From NCBI GenBank assembly GCA_964575845.1, contig CAZNSX010000002.1, positions 186,001-250,000 on the forward strand: a DNA stretch of 64,000 nucleotides, in the 5' to 3' direction. The position numbers were made by a program, and so were the translations under genes. Each line of letters opens with the position of its first letter. The first letter of the stretch is position 1. The notes under the pieces were generated by a model. That model was not told the DNA's origin, did no database searches, and worked only from the letters and a program-made list of their open reading frames with translations. The stretch is from CAZNSX01 sp964575845. Its GTDB lineage: Bacteria; UBA8248; CAZNSX01. Positions 44,841 through 54,193 of this stretch are shown here, in pieces.

Positions 44841-45367
44841 TTCTACCATACAGGGGGAAGTTGCCCCGTATAGCCCCGTCGGCCTGGATCGCCCCCACCT
44901 CTGTCATCGCCGGTGATGTGGTTGTGGGCGAGGAGAGCGGCGTCTGGTTCCACTGCCTCCTGAGAGGAGATGTTAACTACATCCGCATCGGCCAGGGCAC
45001 TAACATTCAGGACGGCTGCCTGATTCACGTGTATACAGACCTCTATCCCACCGTCATTGGCGATGGCGTGACAGTGGGCCACGGCGCCATCCTTCACGGA
45101 TGCCGGATAGAAGATGGGGCGCTCATAGGAATTGGAGCCCGGGTTCTGGACGGGGCACAGGTGGGGGAGGGAGCTGTAGTAGGCCCCGGAGCCCTGGTCA
45201 AGGACAGGTATGTTGTCCCACCGCGCACTCTGGTCATGGGCCTTCCGGCCAGGGTAGTCCGGGAGCTCAAGGAGGATGAGATGCGGCGCTTTCGCGATGT
45301 GGCAGAGCACTATAAGAGACTCAAGGATGAATACAAGAGCCTCCCTGAGGAACCTCTTTCCTCCTGA
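44837..45367 (+). CDS. Gamma-class carbonic anhydrase family protein
   Basis: A left-handed beta-helix trimer. 176 residues, GTG start overlapping the M23 stop by four bases. Hexapeptide repeats run through the protein (VVVGEESGVWF, IRIGQGTNIQDGCLIH, TVIGDGVTVGHGAILHGC, ALIGIGARVLDGAQVGEG). Three His suitable for the metal site lie in LIHVYT, VGHGAI and ILHGC. Gamma-CA/YrdA-type proteins may or may not hydrate CO2; the full metal triad makes it plausible. Confidence 0.93.
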   Translation: MILPYRGKLPRIAPSAWIAPTSVIAGDVVVGEESGVWFHCLLRGDVNYIRIGQGTNIQDGCLIHVYTDLYPTVIGDGVTVGHGAILHGCRIEDGALIGIGARVLDGAQVGEGAVVGPGALVKDRYVVPPRTLVMGLPARVVRELKEDEMRRFRDVAEHYKRLKDEYKSLPEEPLSS

Positions 45368-45454
45368 CCACATTCCTCTTTCCCCTCCGCCTCACCTCCC
45401 GTTTCACATATTGCGCGCTACCATGGCTAAATCTCACCCTGCGCTCATCTCCCC

Positions 45455-45483
45455 TTGACACAGGCGCCTTTGAGGTTTAAGTT
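45455..45483 (+). promoter_or_regulatory. Probable promoter for the DUF47-PiT operon
   Basis: TTGACA (45455-45460), 17-base spacer, TAAGTT (45478-45483). Confidence 0.55.
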
Positions 45484-45495
45484 TGTTTTCGAGAG

Positions 45496-45515
45496 AAGGG
45501 GCACTAATGCCCCTT
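45496..45515 (+). other. Perfect hairpin in the leader of the phosphate transport genes
   Basis: AAGGGGCA (45496-45503) and TGCCCCTT (45508-45515) form an 8-bp stem with loop CTAA, just after the proposed promoter. Only two or three T follow, so it is not a convincing terminator. Confidence 0.5.
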
Positions 45516-45595
45516 TCCCTCAAGGGAAGAACAGAGGGGCAGTTCTTGCTCAAAGCCCCCCCTTCCCGTGAGGGCTAGCAATGGAGGGGTGGGGG

Positions 45596-46270
45596 ATGCG
45601 CTCTATCGCTCAGCTCTTCGTCAAGGCTCCATTCGGCGCCCTGAAAGAGCATATGGACAAGAGTCGAGAGTGTGTTGAGCTGGTGGGGCCAATGTTCGAG
45701 GCCCTGGTCGCGGCTGACAAGGAGGAACTGGAGAGGCTTGCCAAGCAGATATCCAAACTGGAACATCGAGCCGATGTGATAAAAAACGAGATCCGAGATA
45801 CCCTTCCCCGGACCATCCTGCTTTCGATGGGCAGGGGGGATTTCCTTGAGGTTTTGGCTCAGCAAGACTCCATCCCCGATGTAGTTGAGGATATCTCGAT
45901 CCTTCTCATCCTCCGACCCGTTGGGATTCCAGAGGCCCTGAGGCCGATGCTATTCGGCCTCATCGAAAAGGTGGTCAAAACCTTTCGGAAGACCTATGAG
46001 GTTCTAGGCGAGCTGCAGCCTGTGATGGATTCGGCGTTCAGCGGTCCTGAAACCAAGAAAATATTCGAGCTCATCGACGAGGTGGGCGTTATGGAGTGGG
46101 AGTGCGACAAGGCTCAGTTCTCCCTCGTGAAGGCCACCTTCGAGCTGGAGAGAGAGCTGAGCCCAGTGGATATTTTCTGGCTGTCCAAGATTTTCGAAAA
46201 ATTGGGAGACATAGCCAACTTCTCCGAGAAGACGGCCAACCGCATGCGTTTGATGCTCTACAAGAAATAG
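45596..46270 (+). CDS. DUF47/PhoU-like phosphate transport regulator
   Basis: A 224-residue, all-helical protein (TIGR00153 type). The ATG at 45596 follows GGAGGGGTGGGGG, so I use it instead of ATG 45581. Repeated Glu/Asp/His patterns form two half-bundles: CVELVGPMFEALVAADKEEL and SKLEHRADVIKNEIRD in the first half, DIFWLSKIFEKLGDIANFSEK in the second, as in PhoU-fold metal-binding proteins. It precedes a PiT transporter by 21 bases, the usual pairing, and probably modulates that transporter. Confidence 0.94.
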   Translation: MRSIAQLFVKAPFGALKEHMDKSRECVELVGPMFEALVAADKEELERLAKQISKLEHRADVIKNEIRDTLPRTILLSMGRGDFLEVLAQQDSIPDVVEDISILLILRPVGIPEALRPMLFGLIEKVVKTFRKTYEVLGELQPVMDSAFSGPETKKIFELIDEVGVMEWECDKAQFSLVKATFELERELSPVDIFWLSKIFEKLGDIANFSEKTANRMRLMLYKK

Positions 46271-46291
46271 CTCGCCCCTCTGAGCGCAGCC

Positions 46292-47545
46292 TTGGAAGCC
46301 TCGAGCCTTCTCATTCTCACCACCCTTGCGGTAGGCCTTTATATGGCCTGGAATATCGGGGCCAATGATCTGGCCAACGCCATGGGCACATCGGTGGGCT
46401 CGCGGGCGTTGACTCTTCGTAAGGCCATCCTGGTCGCGGGCATCTTCGAGTTCGCAGGCGCCGTCCTCGTTGGAAGCCACGTCACCCAGACCATCCGAGG
46501 TGGTATCGTCGACCCTTCCCCTTTCCTCCGATTTCCCCATCAGTTCGCCCTCGGGATGTTCTCGGCTCTTCTGGCCGCAGCCATATGGCTTCACGTTGCC
46601 ACGAGCCTGGGGCTTCCGGTATCCACGACGCACTCAATCGTGGGAGCAATTGTGGGTTTCGGTATCGTGGGGGGCGGCTTTAAGGTGCTTAAGGGATGGG
46701 TCATAACTAAGATCGCCTTGAGCTGGGTCATTTCGCCGCTGGCCGGAGGCATCATTTCCTACCTCATGTTCATCTTCATCCGTAACAGAATCCTGCTTGC
46801 CCGGAACCCTGCAGAAGCAGTGAGGCTTTACTCCCCATATCTCATCTTCATAGTGATTTTCATCCTAGTTCAGTCTTTCATTTACAAGGGCTTGAAAAAC
46901 TTCCATCTTGAGCTCTCTTTCGTGGAGGTGCTCGCGATAGCGGCGGCCCTGGGCGCAGGCCTTAGCGTGGCGGGACGTTGGGGCATGGGGTTTGTTTCCC
47001 GTGGAGAGGGCTTGGTTTATACCGAAAGGATATTTGGGTATCTGCAGATCCTTACGGCGAGCTACGTGGCCTTTGCTCACGGCGCAAACGATGTGGCCAA
47101 CGCGGTAGGGCCCCTTGCCGCCGTGGTCTCGACGCTGCAAGAGGGGGCAGTTCAGGTTGCCTATGGGGTTCCCGCATGGGTCTTGGCCCTCGGAGGAGCG
47201 GGGATTGTGACGGGGCTTGGAACCTACGGCTATAGAGTCATCGAAACGGTGGGCCGGTCCATCACGGAGATATCCCCATCCCGTGGTTTTTCAGCAGAGT
47301 TTGGCGCGGCCACGACTGTACTCATCTGCTCCAAAATGGGCCTGCCAATCTCGACTACCCACACTCTCGTGGGAGCAGTTATCGGCGTGGGGTTGGCCCG
47401 GGGCATCTCAGCGCTTAACCTCAGGATAGTGAAGAACATTCTCCTTTCCTGGCTTATGACCGTCCCCTTCGCCGCCGGGGCCGCCATGGTCATCTACCGG
47501 GTTCTCCTCCTTTTCCTTGGCACGAATACCTCCTCTACCTTCTAG
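46292..47545 (+). CDS. pit: Inorganic phosphate transporter, PiT family
   Basis: Low-affinity phosphate permease of 417 residues, about 10-11 helices. TTG start, weak ribosome-binding site, translational coupling with DUF47 likely. The duplicated PiT signature is visible twice: IGANDLANAMGTSVGSRALT near the N terminus and HGANDVANAVGPLAAV in the second half, plus VSTTHSIVGAIVGFG and ISTTHTLVGAVIGVG. Na+ or H+ coupling is not decidable. Confidence 0.95.
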   Translation: MEASSLLILTTLAVGLYMAWNIGANDLANAMGTSVGSRALTLRKAILVAGIFEFAGAVLVGSHVTQTIRGGIVDPSPFLRFPHQFALGMFSALLAAAIWLHVATSLGLPVSTTHSIVGAIVGFGIVGGGFKVLKGWVITKIALSWVISPLAGGIISYLMFIFIRNRILLARNPAEAVRLYSPYLIFIVIFILVQSFIYKGLKNFHLELSFVEVLAIAAALGAGLSVAGRWGMGFVSRGEGLVYTERIFGYLQILTASYVAFAHGANDVANAVGPLAAVVSTLQEGAVQVAYGVPAWVLALGGAGIVTGLGTYGYRVIETVGRSITEISPSRGFSAEFGAATTVLICSKMGLPISTTHTLVGAVIGVGLARGISALNLRIVKNILLSWLMTVPFAAGAAMVIYRVLLLFLGTNTSSTF

Positions 47546-47725
47546 CTTCCAAAGAAGACAAAGGATTGTGAATGAGGGTGAGCGTAGCCAGAGCCAGGCG
47601 TCTTCCTCATCAAGGAAAAAGCCAAAGGCGTGGCCCATTATCCAGTTGGAGATTCTAAAGGGAGTTTGTGTCATTAGCTTGAGATGATGGACGAGGATTT
47701 TTCGGAAAGTATAAGATTTTCCCCC

Positions 47726-47755
47726 TTGACAACGATTAAATGAGGGGAGTATAAT
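47726..47755 (+). promoter_or_regulatory. Near-consensus sigma70 promoter of the fatty-acid operon
   Basis: TTGACA (47726-47731) and TATAAT (47750-47755), both perfect hexamers with an 18-base spacer, 82 bases before the yceD start. Likely drives yceD through rnc. Confidence 0.8.
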
Positions 47756-47836
47756 TCGTTAATTTGAAAACCTTCTAAAGCCAGCACATTGAAAGCCCTA
47801 GGCTAAAATGGCCCTTGCGGCAGGGGGCCCGGCCCT

Positions 47837-48382
47837 TTGGTGCTTATTTTTGATATTGAAACCATACCGGAGGAAGGCCTAGGGGTCAGCTTAGAGGAGA
47901 GCCCTGAGGCCTTTGACTTGGAGAGGGATGAGGTCTCCATCGAGAGTCCTATCAGGGTGGAAGGGACTCTGCGACGCCTGGGAGAGGAGGTTTTCTTTAG
48001 AGGAAGGCTAGCCACCCGCCTTGCCCTCCCTTGCGGCCGGTGTCTGACAAGGTTCAGCACCCTTGTGGAGGAAGAGCTGACGGTCAACTTTTTGCCTTCC
48101 TCCCGGTCTCTCTCTGAGGAGGAAGTGGAGCTCTCCTCTGAGGACCTAGACATAAGCTTTTATCAAGGAGGGTTAATTGAGCTGGGAGGGGCTGTGCGCG
48201 ACCAGCTGGGCCTGGCTGTTCCCATGAAGCCCCTCTGTCGGGAGGACTGCAAAGGGCTTTGCCCCACTTGCGGCGCAGAGCTAAATGAGCGAGCATGCGG
48301 CTGCCGGGAGGAGGAGGTGGACCCCCGCCTTCAGGTGCTGGCTAAGCTCAAGGGTCAAGAAAAAAGGGAGGGGCCTTGTTAG
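47837..48382 (+). CDS. yceD: YceD/DUF177 family protein
   Basis: A 181-residue protein of the family that almost always sits before rpmF and is implicated in 23S rRNA processing or stability. TTG 47837 or GTG 47840 may start it; AGGGGG lies upstream. Family features: ALPCGRCLTRF in the middle and a second cysteine set, CREDCKGLCPTCGAELN, that completes a zinc site; the C terminus is DPRLQVLAKLKG. The stop lies in a hairpin that precedes rpmF. Confidence 0.92.
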   Translation: MVLIFDIETIPEEGLGVSLEESPEAFDLERDEVSIESPIRVEGTLRRLGEEVFFRGRLATRLALPCGRCLTRFSTLVEEELTVNFLPSSRSLSEEEVELSSEDLDISFYQGGLIELGGAVRDQLGLAVPMKPLCREDCKGLCPTCGAELNERACGCREEEVDPRLQVLAKLKGQEKREGPC

Positions 48383-48390
48383 GCCCCTTT
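48369..48390 (+). terminator. Attenuator-like hairpin between yceD and rpmF
   Basis: AGGGGCC (48369-48375) pairs with GGCCCCT (48382-48388), followed by only three T. The hairpin includes the last codons and stop of yceD, so it can only act as a partial terminator or RNA processing/stability element. Confidence 0.4.
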
Positions 48391-48412
48391 ACAAGAGAGA
48401 GAAAGATAGCGG

Positions 48413-48595
48413 ATGGGACTGCCTAAAAGGCGGCACTCCCGGGCTCGCGGGAGAAAGCGTCGCACTCATTATAAACTGAGTTTTCCACCCACCTCCCTCT
48501 GCCCCCGTTGCCAGTCGTCCAAGCCGCCCCACCATGTGTGCCCCAAGTGCGGGTACTTCAAGGGGCGGGAAGTTCTCGCTCTGGAGGAAGCCTGA
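48413..48595 (+). CDS. rpmF: 50S ribosomal protein L32 (zinc form)
   Basis: 60 residues starting MGLPKRRHSRARGRKRR. Four cysteines (CPRC and CPKC) form the zinc ribbon of the C+ form. GAGAGAAAGATAGCGG precedes ATG 48413. Its place between yceD and plsX is the usual one and links ribosome production with phospholipid synthesis. Confidence 0.95.
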   Translation: MGLPKRRHSRARGRKRRTHYKLSFPPTSLCPRCQSSKPPHHVCPKCGYFKGREVLALEEA

Positions 48596-48615
48596 GGGCC
48601 CCATAGGATTAGGCT

Positions 48616-49731
48616 ATGAAGGTTGCAATTGATGCCATGGGAGGGGATGATGCCCCTGCCTCTGTAGTGGAGGGGGCAGTCCTTGCATACAGGGAGCTGG
48701 GCATAGAGAGCCTTCTTGTGGGCGACCCGGAGAGAATTGATGCTGAGCTCGGGCGCCTGGGAGCTCAGAGCCTCCCCCTCGAGAAGGTTGTAGCGACCCA
48801 GGTGGTGGCCATGGATGAGCCGCCTACGGTGGCTCTTAAGGAGAAGCACGACTCTTCCATTCGGGTGGCCGTGGAATGTGCCCTCGAGAAAAAGGCAACT
48901 GGCTTGGTGAGCGCCGGGAACACCGGGGCCGCCTTCACCACTGCATCCTACCTCCTTAAGCCCTTAAAGGGGGTTTTGCGTCCCGCCATCGCTACCTCCA
49001 TTCCCACCTTCTCGGGCAGTTCCGTGCTCTTGGACGTCGGGGCCAACGTGGACTGCAAGCCCGTCCACCTCCTCCAATTTGGCATAATGGGAAGGGCTTA
49101 CGCCAAGTACGTACTGCGCAGGGCGAGCCCCACGGTGGGGCTTCTCAACATCGGGGGTGAGGGCTCCAAGGGGAACCAAATAACCAAACAGGCCTACCAG
49201 TTTTTCCAGCGAAGTCCCCTCAATTTCGTGGGAAACATTGAGGGGAATCGCCTCTACATGGGCAAGGCCGACGTGATAGTATGCGATGGTTTCACCGGCA
49301 ATATCGCCATAAAGGTCAGCGAGAGTATGGGTGAGATGTTGGAGTTCATGCTGCGTGGTGAGCTCGAAAGCTCGTTCCGCAGCAGGCTCGGCTATCGACT
49401 CTTGCAGAACGGATTTAAGTCCTTCAAAAAGCGGATGGACTACGTTGAGTATGGCGGCGCTCCCCTCTTGGGGCTGAACGGCACCTGCGTCATCGCACAT
49501 GGCCGTTCCACTCCACGTGCCATCATGAACGCCATCCGGGTGGCACGAGACACGGCTGCGAGCCAGTTAAATGCCCGCATCCGCGAGGATATTGAGCTTA
49601 ACATCGAGGCCCAGGGAGTTGCCGATCGAGGCCGGCGCCTGTGGCATCAGATGCGTTCCAGGATTCTCCATCTGCCCGAGGAGGAAGGCGAAGGCGACGA
49701 AGGAGAGGGCCGAGGCCAAAGCCGGCCTTAG
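48616..49731 (+). CDS. plsX: Phosphate acyltransferase
   Basis: Makes acyl-phosphate from acyl-ACP, starting phospholipid synthesis. 371 residues; the N-terminal VAIDAMGGDDAPASVVEGA is diagnostic, as are the VSAGNTGAAFTTA and DVGANVDCKP segments and DGFTGNIAIKVSE. The last 40 residues are a charged, Glu-rich extension. It begins 20 bases after rpmF. Peripheral membrane protein. Confidence 0.96.
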   Translation: MKVAIDAMGGDDAPASVVEGAVLAYRELGIESLLVGDPERIDAELGRLGAQSLPLEKVVATQVVAMDEPPTVALKEKHDSSIRVAVECALEKKATGLVSAGNTGAAFTTASYLLKPLKGVLRPAIATSIPTFSGSSVLLDVGANVDCKPVHLLQFGIMGRAYAKYVLRRASPTVGLLNIGGEGSKGNQITKQAYQFFQRSPLNFVGNIEGNRLYMGKADVIVCDGFTGNIAIKVSESMGEMLEFMLRGELESSFRSRLGYRLLQNGFKSFKKRMDYVEYGGAPLLGLNGTCVIAHGRSTPRAIMNAIRVARDTAASQLNARIREDIELNIEAQGVADRGRRLWHQMRSRILHLPEEEGEGDEGEGRGQSRP

Positions 49732-49763
49732 CCCAAATCTTCCGCCGAAGCAGGCTAGATCCT

Positions 49764-50750
49764 ATGAGCGTCAGGGCGGCTATAGTGGGCACCGGCTCTT
49801 ATCTACCGGAGAAGGTGGTCACGAACTTTGACTTGGAAAAGGTTATTGATACCACGGATGAGTGGATCCGAACACGCACTGGAATCAGGGAGCGTCGCAT
49901 GGCGGCGCCCCATGAGAGCACCTCAGACCTTGCTGAGCCTGCTTGTCGACGGGCTCTGGAGGCGGCCGGATTAACGCCGCAGGATATAGACCTTGTGATG
50001 GTGGCTACTATCACCCCTGACACCTATTGCCCCTCGGCCGCATGCTGGCTTCAAAACAAGTTGGATGCCCGAAGGGCCTGGGCCTTTGACCTTAACGCCG
50101 CCTGCTCGGGCTTCCTTTACGGGCTCTCAGTGGCTGAGCAATACATCAAGACTGGGGCCGCCCGCAATATCCTTTTTGCCTCCGCCGAGGTCATGACCCG
50201 TACCCTGAACTGGCAGGACCGTTCCTCCTGCGTGCTCTGGGGAGATGGTGCTGGAGTTGTGGTCATTTCCGCGGCCTCTGACGGCCGGGGAGTCCTTTCC
50301 ACCCATCTTCACGCCGACGGCCGAATGGGGGAGATGCTCCAGCTTCCGGGAGGAGGCTCGCGCACCACTCCCATAAGCGCCGAATCGGTCGCTAAGGACC
50401 TTCACTCACTTCGCATGATGGGACCCGACTCCTTTAAGGTGGCCGTGCGTTCCTTCTTGAGCGTGTGTGAGGAGGCCTTGAGCCATACTGGGCTCACCGT
50501 GGATGACATATCCCTCCTCATCCCCCATCAAGCCAATATCCGCATCCTGGAGGCCGTGGCCAAAAGGCTCGGTCTCCCCATGGAGAAGCTCTTCGTCACC
50601 ATTCATAAGTACGGGAACATGTCCTCGGCCACAATTCCCGTAGCTTTGGATGAGGCGGTGAGGGAAAAACGCATAAAACCAGGCGACAAGATTCTCCTGG
50701 CTGCGTTTGGAGGGGGACTCACTTGGGCCTCCGCCGTGGTTAGCTGGTAG
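49764..50750 (+). CDS. fabH: Beta-ketoacyl-ACP synthase III
   Basis: Condenses acetyl-CoA with malonyl-ACP. I use ATG 49764 (MSVRAAIVGTGSYLPEKVVT), the position expected for FabH; a longer frame begins inside plsX and is rejected. 328 residues. Catalytic triad: Cys in NAACSGFLYGLS, His in LIPHQANIRI and Asn in YGNMSSATIP. The TRTGIRERRMA motif near residue 35 is typical. Confidence 0.96.
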   Translation: MSVRAAIVGTGSYLPEKVVTNFDLEKVIDTTDEWIRTRTGIRERRMAAPHESTSDLAEPACRRALEAAGLTPQDIDLVMVATITPDTYCPSAACWLQNKLDARRAWAFDLNAACSGFLYGLSVAEQYIKTGAARNILFASAEVMTRTLNWQDRSSCVLWGDGAGVVVISAASDGRGVLSTHLHADGRMGEMLQLPGGGSRTTPISAESVAKDLHSLRMMGPDSFKVAVRSFLSVCEEALSHTGLTVDDISLLIPHQANIRILEAVAKRLGLPMEKLFVTIHKYGNMSSATIPVALDEAVREKRIKPGDKILLAAFGGGLTWASAVVSW

Positions 50751-50770
50751 GAGGAGGTGGGAACTTAGCC

Positions 50771-51724
50771 ATGAAACCCAAGGTAGCGTTCCTTTTTCCG
50801 GGACAAGGCTCCCAGAAAGTGGGAATGGGGAAGGATTTTTATGAGTCCTTTGAGTTTGTCCGAGACCTCTACGATAAGGCTAATGAGGTTTTGGGTTTTG
50901 ACATAGCTTCCCTCTCTTTCAATGGGCCCGAGGAGTCACTGCGGCTAACCTTCAACACTCAGCCCGCTATTCTCATTCACAGCTACATAGCTTACCGGCT
51001 CCTCAGGATGCAGGGGTTGGAGCCCGCGGTGGCGGCGGGCCACAGCCTGGGGGAGTATTCGGCACTTCTGGCGGCAGGCGCCACGGATTTCCCCATAGCT
51101 CTGGATATCGTGCGTAAACGGGGCCGCTTCATGCAGGATGATGTGCCCCCCCACGGCGGGGCGATGGCGGCCATTATCGGGCTTTCTGGCGATAAAGTGG
51201 AAACTCTTTGCAAGCGGGTGAGCCAGGGCCGGGTGGTACAACCGGCCAACTACAATGCGCCCGACCAGGTAGTGGTTGCTGGGGAGAAGGGCGCCGTTGA
51301 TGATTTGGTGGAGGCCTCCCAGGGGGCTGGCGCCAAGCGGGCCATAAGGCTGGCGGTGAGCGCTCCCTTCCACTGCACGCTGCTAAAGGGGGCCGAGGAG
51401 AAGCTGGCCCAGGAACTTGAGAGGGTTGAGTTCCGTGACTTAAGCTTTCCCGTCGTGAGCAATGTGAGCGGGCGTTGCGTTAGTTGCAGGGCAGAAGTCT
51501 TGGGGAACCTGAAACGGCAGGTGACTTCTCCTGTAAGGTGGGAGGGCTCGCTGAGAACCATCCTCGGGGAAGGGGCTTCGGTTATGGTGGAGGTGGGCCC
51601 GGGAAGGGTTCTCACGGGCCTCGCCAAGCGGATCGACGAGAGGCTGGTAACCTTTAACGTAGAAGACATGAAGAGCCTGGACCGAACGCTCTCGGGCCTC
51701 AGGGAGCTCTCGCTCATAGGTTGA
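50771..51724 (+). CDS. fabD: Malonyl-CoA:ACP transacylase
   Basis: Charges ACP with malonyl. 317 residues, with FLFPGQGSQKVGMG at the N terminus, nucleophile Ser in AGHSLGEYSAL and the second catalytic His in SAPFHCTLL. AGGAGGTGGGAACTTAGCC precedes ATG 50771. Lies between fabH and fabG in the standard order. Confidence 0.96.
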   Translation: MKPKVAFLFPGQGSQKVGMGKDFYESFEFVRDLYDKANEVLGFDIASLSFNGPEESLRLTFNTQPAILIHSYIAYRLLRMQGLEPAVAAGHSLGEYSALLAAGATDFPIALDIVRKRGRFMQDDVPPHGGAMAAIIGLSGDKVETLCKRVSQGRVVQPANYNAPDQVVVAGEKGAVDDLVEASQGAGAKRAIRLAVSAPFHCTLLKGAEEKLAQELERVEFRDLSFPVVSNVSGRCVSCRAEVLGNLKRQVTSPVRWEGSLRTILGEGASVMVEVGPGRVLTGLAKRIDERLVTFNVEDMKSLDRTLSGLRELSLIG

Positions 51725-51742
51725 GGGTATTCCAGAGAAGCT

Positions 51743-52480
51743 GTGCAGACTCAGAAGGTAGCATTGATCACCGGAGCTGCCCGGGGTATAGGGCTTGCCG
51801 TGGCTGCTTCCCTGGCCGAGAGCGGGGCTCGTAGCCTTCTGGCCGATGTGAATATTGAGGGAGCCCAGAGGGAGGCGGAGAGGCTAAGGGCAAATGGTCT
51901 TGAGGCCAGGGCCCTTTGTCTCGATGTTGGCGACGCAGCGGGGGTGGAGCGAGCCCTGGACGAGGTTATCTCACAGGAGGGCCGCCTCGATATTCTGGTC
52001 AATAATGCCGGCGTCGCGCGCGACGGTCTCCTCATTCGCCTGAAGCCCTCAGACTGGGAGGATGTGCTCCGGGTCAATCTTACGGGAACCTATCACTGTA
52101 CTCGCCTGGTGGCCCGCTCCATGCTGAAGCAAAGGAGTGGTCGCATCATAAACATAGCCTCGGTGGTGGGCCTTATGGGAAACGTCGGCCAAGCAAACTA
52201 TGCTGCTTCGAAGGCAGGCATCGTAGGCTTCACCAAGGCGGTAGCCCGGGAGCTTGCGGGAAGGGGGGTTACCGTAAACGCTGTTGCTCCGGGGTTCATC
52301 GACACCGAGATGACCCGCTCCATGCCCGCGGAGGCAAGGAAGAGCTTTCTGGCCCAGATCCCAGTAGGGCGCATCGGCACAGCTGAGGATGTTGCGGCAG
52401 CGGTGTGCTTTTTGGCCTCGTCGGGCGCAAGCTATGTCACCGGCCAGGTAATCCAAGTGAATGGTGGGCTATATATGTGA
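51743..52480 (+). CDS. fabG: 3-oxoacyl-ACP reductase
   Basis: NADPH-dependent short-chain dehydrogenase reducing beta-ketoacyl-ACP. GTG at 51743 (MQTQKVALITGAARGIG). 245 residues; cofactor motif GAARGIG, NNAG motif in ILVNNAGVARDG, catalytic Ser in NIASVVGLMG, YAASKAG for Tyr and Lys, and the PG motif in VAPGFIDTEMT. Same-operon position between fabD and acpP. Confidence 0.96.
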   Translation: MQTQKVALITGAARGIGLAVAASLAESGARSLLADVNIEGAQREAERLRANGLEARALCLDVGDAAGVERALDEVISQEGRLDILVNNAGVARDGLLIRLKPSDWEDVLRVNLTGTYHCTRLVARSMLKQRSGRIINIASVVGLMGNVGQANYAASKAGIVGFTKAVARELAGRGVTVNAVAPGFIDTEMTRSMPAEARKSFLAQIPVGRIGTAEDVAAAVCFLASSGASYVTGQVIQVNGGLYM

Positions 52481-52575
52481 GGTGAAGAAATTGCTCTTTT
52501 CATTAGAATTGATCTCACACTTTTCCAATGGGTCCGAAAACTTAATCCCTCTTGAAACGGGGAGGTGATAGGAAG

Positions 52576-52827
52576 GTGACAATAGAGGATCAGGTAAAGG
52601 CTATTGAAGAGCAGGTGAGGAGCCTCATCGTCGACCAGCTCGGGGTCGAGGCTGATAAAGTGGTTCTGGAGGCTAAGTTCACTGACGACTTGGGCGCCGA
52701 CTCCTTGGACCAGGTGGAGCTGGTAATGGCCCTTGAGGAAAAATTCAGCCTTAATATCTCCGATGAGGACGCCGCGAAGATAGAGACAGTCCAGCAGGCT
52801 ATCGACTATATCATGAATCATAAGTGA
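52576..52827 (+). CDS. acpP: Acyl carrier protein
   Basis: 83 residues from GTG 52576; GGAGGTGATAGGAAG precedes it, and a longer frame from 52552 would absorb the ribosome-binding site, so I reject it. The four-helix ACP shows GADSLDQVELVMALEE, whose Ser carries phosphopantetheine. Acidic, as expected. The 95-base gap before it contains no promoter I can defend. Confidence 0.95.
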   Translation: MTIEDQVKAIEEQVRSLIVDQLGVEADKVVLEAKFTDDLGADSLDQVELVMALEEKFSLNISDEDAAKIETVQQAIDYIMNHK

Positions 52828-52926
52828 ATCCAGTGGCCCAGAGCGGAGCGGCTGGAGGCCCCTGAACTCTCAGCCTTGAAGGCCCTTCTGCGGAGGGGAG
52901 TGAGAATTCTGGATCGGGGATAATAG

Positions 52927-54180
52927 GTGGAAAATAAGAGAAGGCGTGTTGTTGTCACCGGGCTGGGGCTAGTGACCCCCTTGGGCACTGGAGTGGAAAA
53001 GAGCTGGGGAGCTCTCCTTCGGGGGGAGAGCGGTGTTGACCGCATAACACGTTTTGACGCCTCAGGTTTTCCCTCCCAGATAGCTGCCGAAGTCAAGGAT
53101 TTCAACGCTGAGGATTACATCGAGAAGAAAGAGCTAAAGAAGATGGACCTCTTCATCCATTACGCCCTGGGGGCTGCGGCTGAGGCTATCCGGGATGCAG
53201 GGCTGAAGGTGAACGAGGATGACTCTCACCGCTATGGTACCCTGGTGGGTGCGGGCCTGGGGGGGCTGCCGGCTATTGAGAAATACCATGACATCCTGAG
53301 GGAGCAAGGGCCAAGGCGGGTTTCCCCCTTCTTCATCCCAATGCTGCTCGGAAACCTGGCCTCGGGCCAGGTCTCCATGTACTGGAAACTCAAGGGCCCC
53401 AACTCTTGTACGGTGACCGCCTGCGCGGCAGGAAGCCACGCCATAGGTGATGCCTTCAAGATAATCCAGCGGGGTGATGCCGACGTCATGGTGGCCGGGG
53501 GCACCGAGGCTGTGATAACCCCCCTTTCGGTGGCTGGCTTCTGTGCCATGAGGGCTCTTTCCGTGAGGAATGATGAACCTAAGCGCGCTTCGCGTCCCTT
53601 TGACAAGGAGCGAGACGGCTTCATAATAGGCGAGGGGGCGGGTATCTTGGTCCTGGAAGAGCTGGAAAACGCGCGAGCCCGAGGCGCCAAGGTCTATGCC
53701 GAGATTATAGGATATGGCATGTCCTCGGATGCCTATCATATCTCTTCTCCCGACCCCGAGGGGGATGGAGCCTGCCGTTGCATGGAGATGGCTCTTCGGA
53801 ACGGGGGCCTCAAGCCCGAGGACGTGGACTATATAAATGCTCATGGAACTTCGACACCGCTGAACGACAAGTTTGAAACCATGGCTCTGAAGCGGGCCTT
53901 CGGCGAGCAAGCCTATCGTCTCGCAGTGAGCTCCACCAAGTCCATGACTGGCCACCTCCTGGGAGCCGCCGGGGGAGTGGAAGCCATCTACACGGTGCTC
54001 AGCATATGCCACGACATCATGCCGCCGACAATAAATTATGAAACTCCAGACCCGGAGTGTGACCTGGATTACGTGCCCAACCAGGCGCGCCGGGCTAACG
54101 TTAGGGTTGCTCTTTGCAACTCTTTTGGTTTCGGGGGTACGAACGCCACACTCGCCCTGCAAAAATACACCGGTGACTGA
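52927..54180 (+). CDS. fabF: Beta-ketoacyl-ACP synthase II
   Basis: Elongating condensing enzyme, 417 residues from GTG 52927. Catalytic Cys in TACAAGSHAIGDAF, His in NAHGTSTPLND and KSMTGHLLGAAG. The N-terminal RRVVVTGLGLVTPLGTG and the C-terminal NSFGFGGTNATL are family marks. 100 bases after acpP. Confidence 0.97.
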   Translation: MENKRRRVVVTGLGLVTPLGTGVEKSWGALLRGESGVDRITRFDASGFPSQIAAEVKDFNAEDYIEKKELKKMDLFIHYALGAAAEAIRDAGLKVNEDDSHRYGTLVGAGLGGLPAIEKYHDILREQGPRRVSPFFIPMLLGNLASGQVSMYWKLKGPNSCTVTACAAGSHAIGDAFKIIQRGDADVMVAGGTEAVITPLSVAGFCAMRALSVRNDEPKRASRPFDKERDGFIIGEGAGILVLEELENARARGAKVYAEIIGYGMSSDAYHISSPDPEGDGACRCMEMALRNGGLKPEDVDYINAHGTSTPLNDKFETMALKRAFGEQAYRLAVSSTKSMTGHLLGAAGGVEAIYTVLSICHDIMPPTINYETPDPECDLDYVPNQARRANVRVALCNSFGFGGTNATLALQKYTGD

Positions 54181-54193
54181 AGCCCGACGGAGC

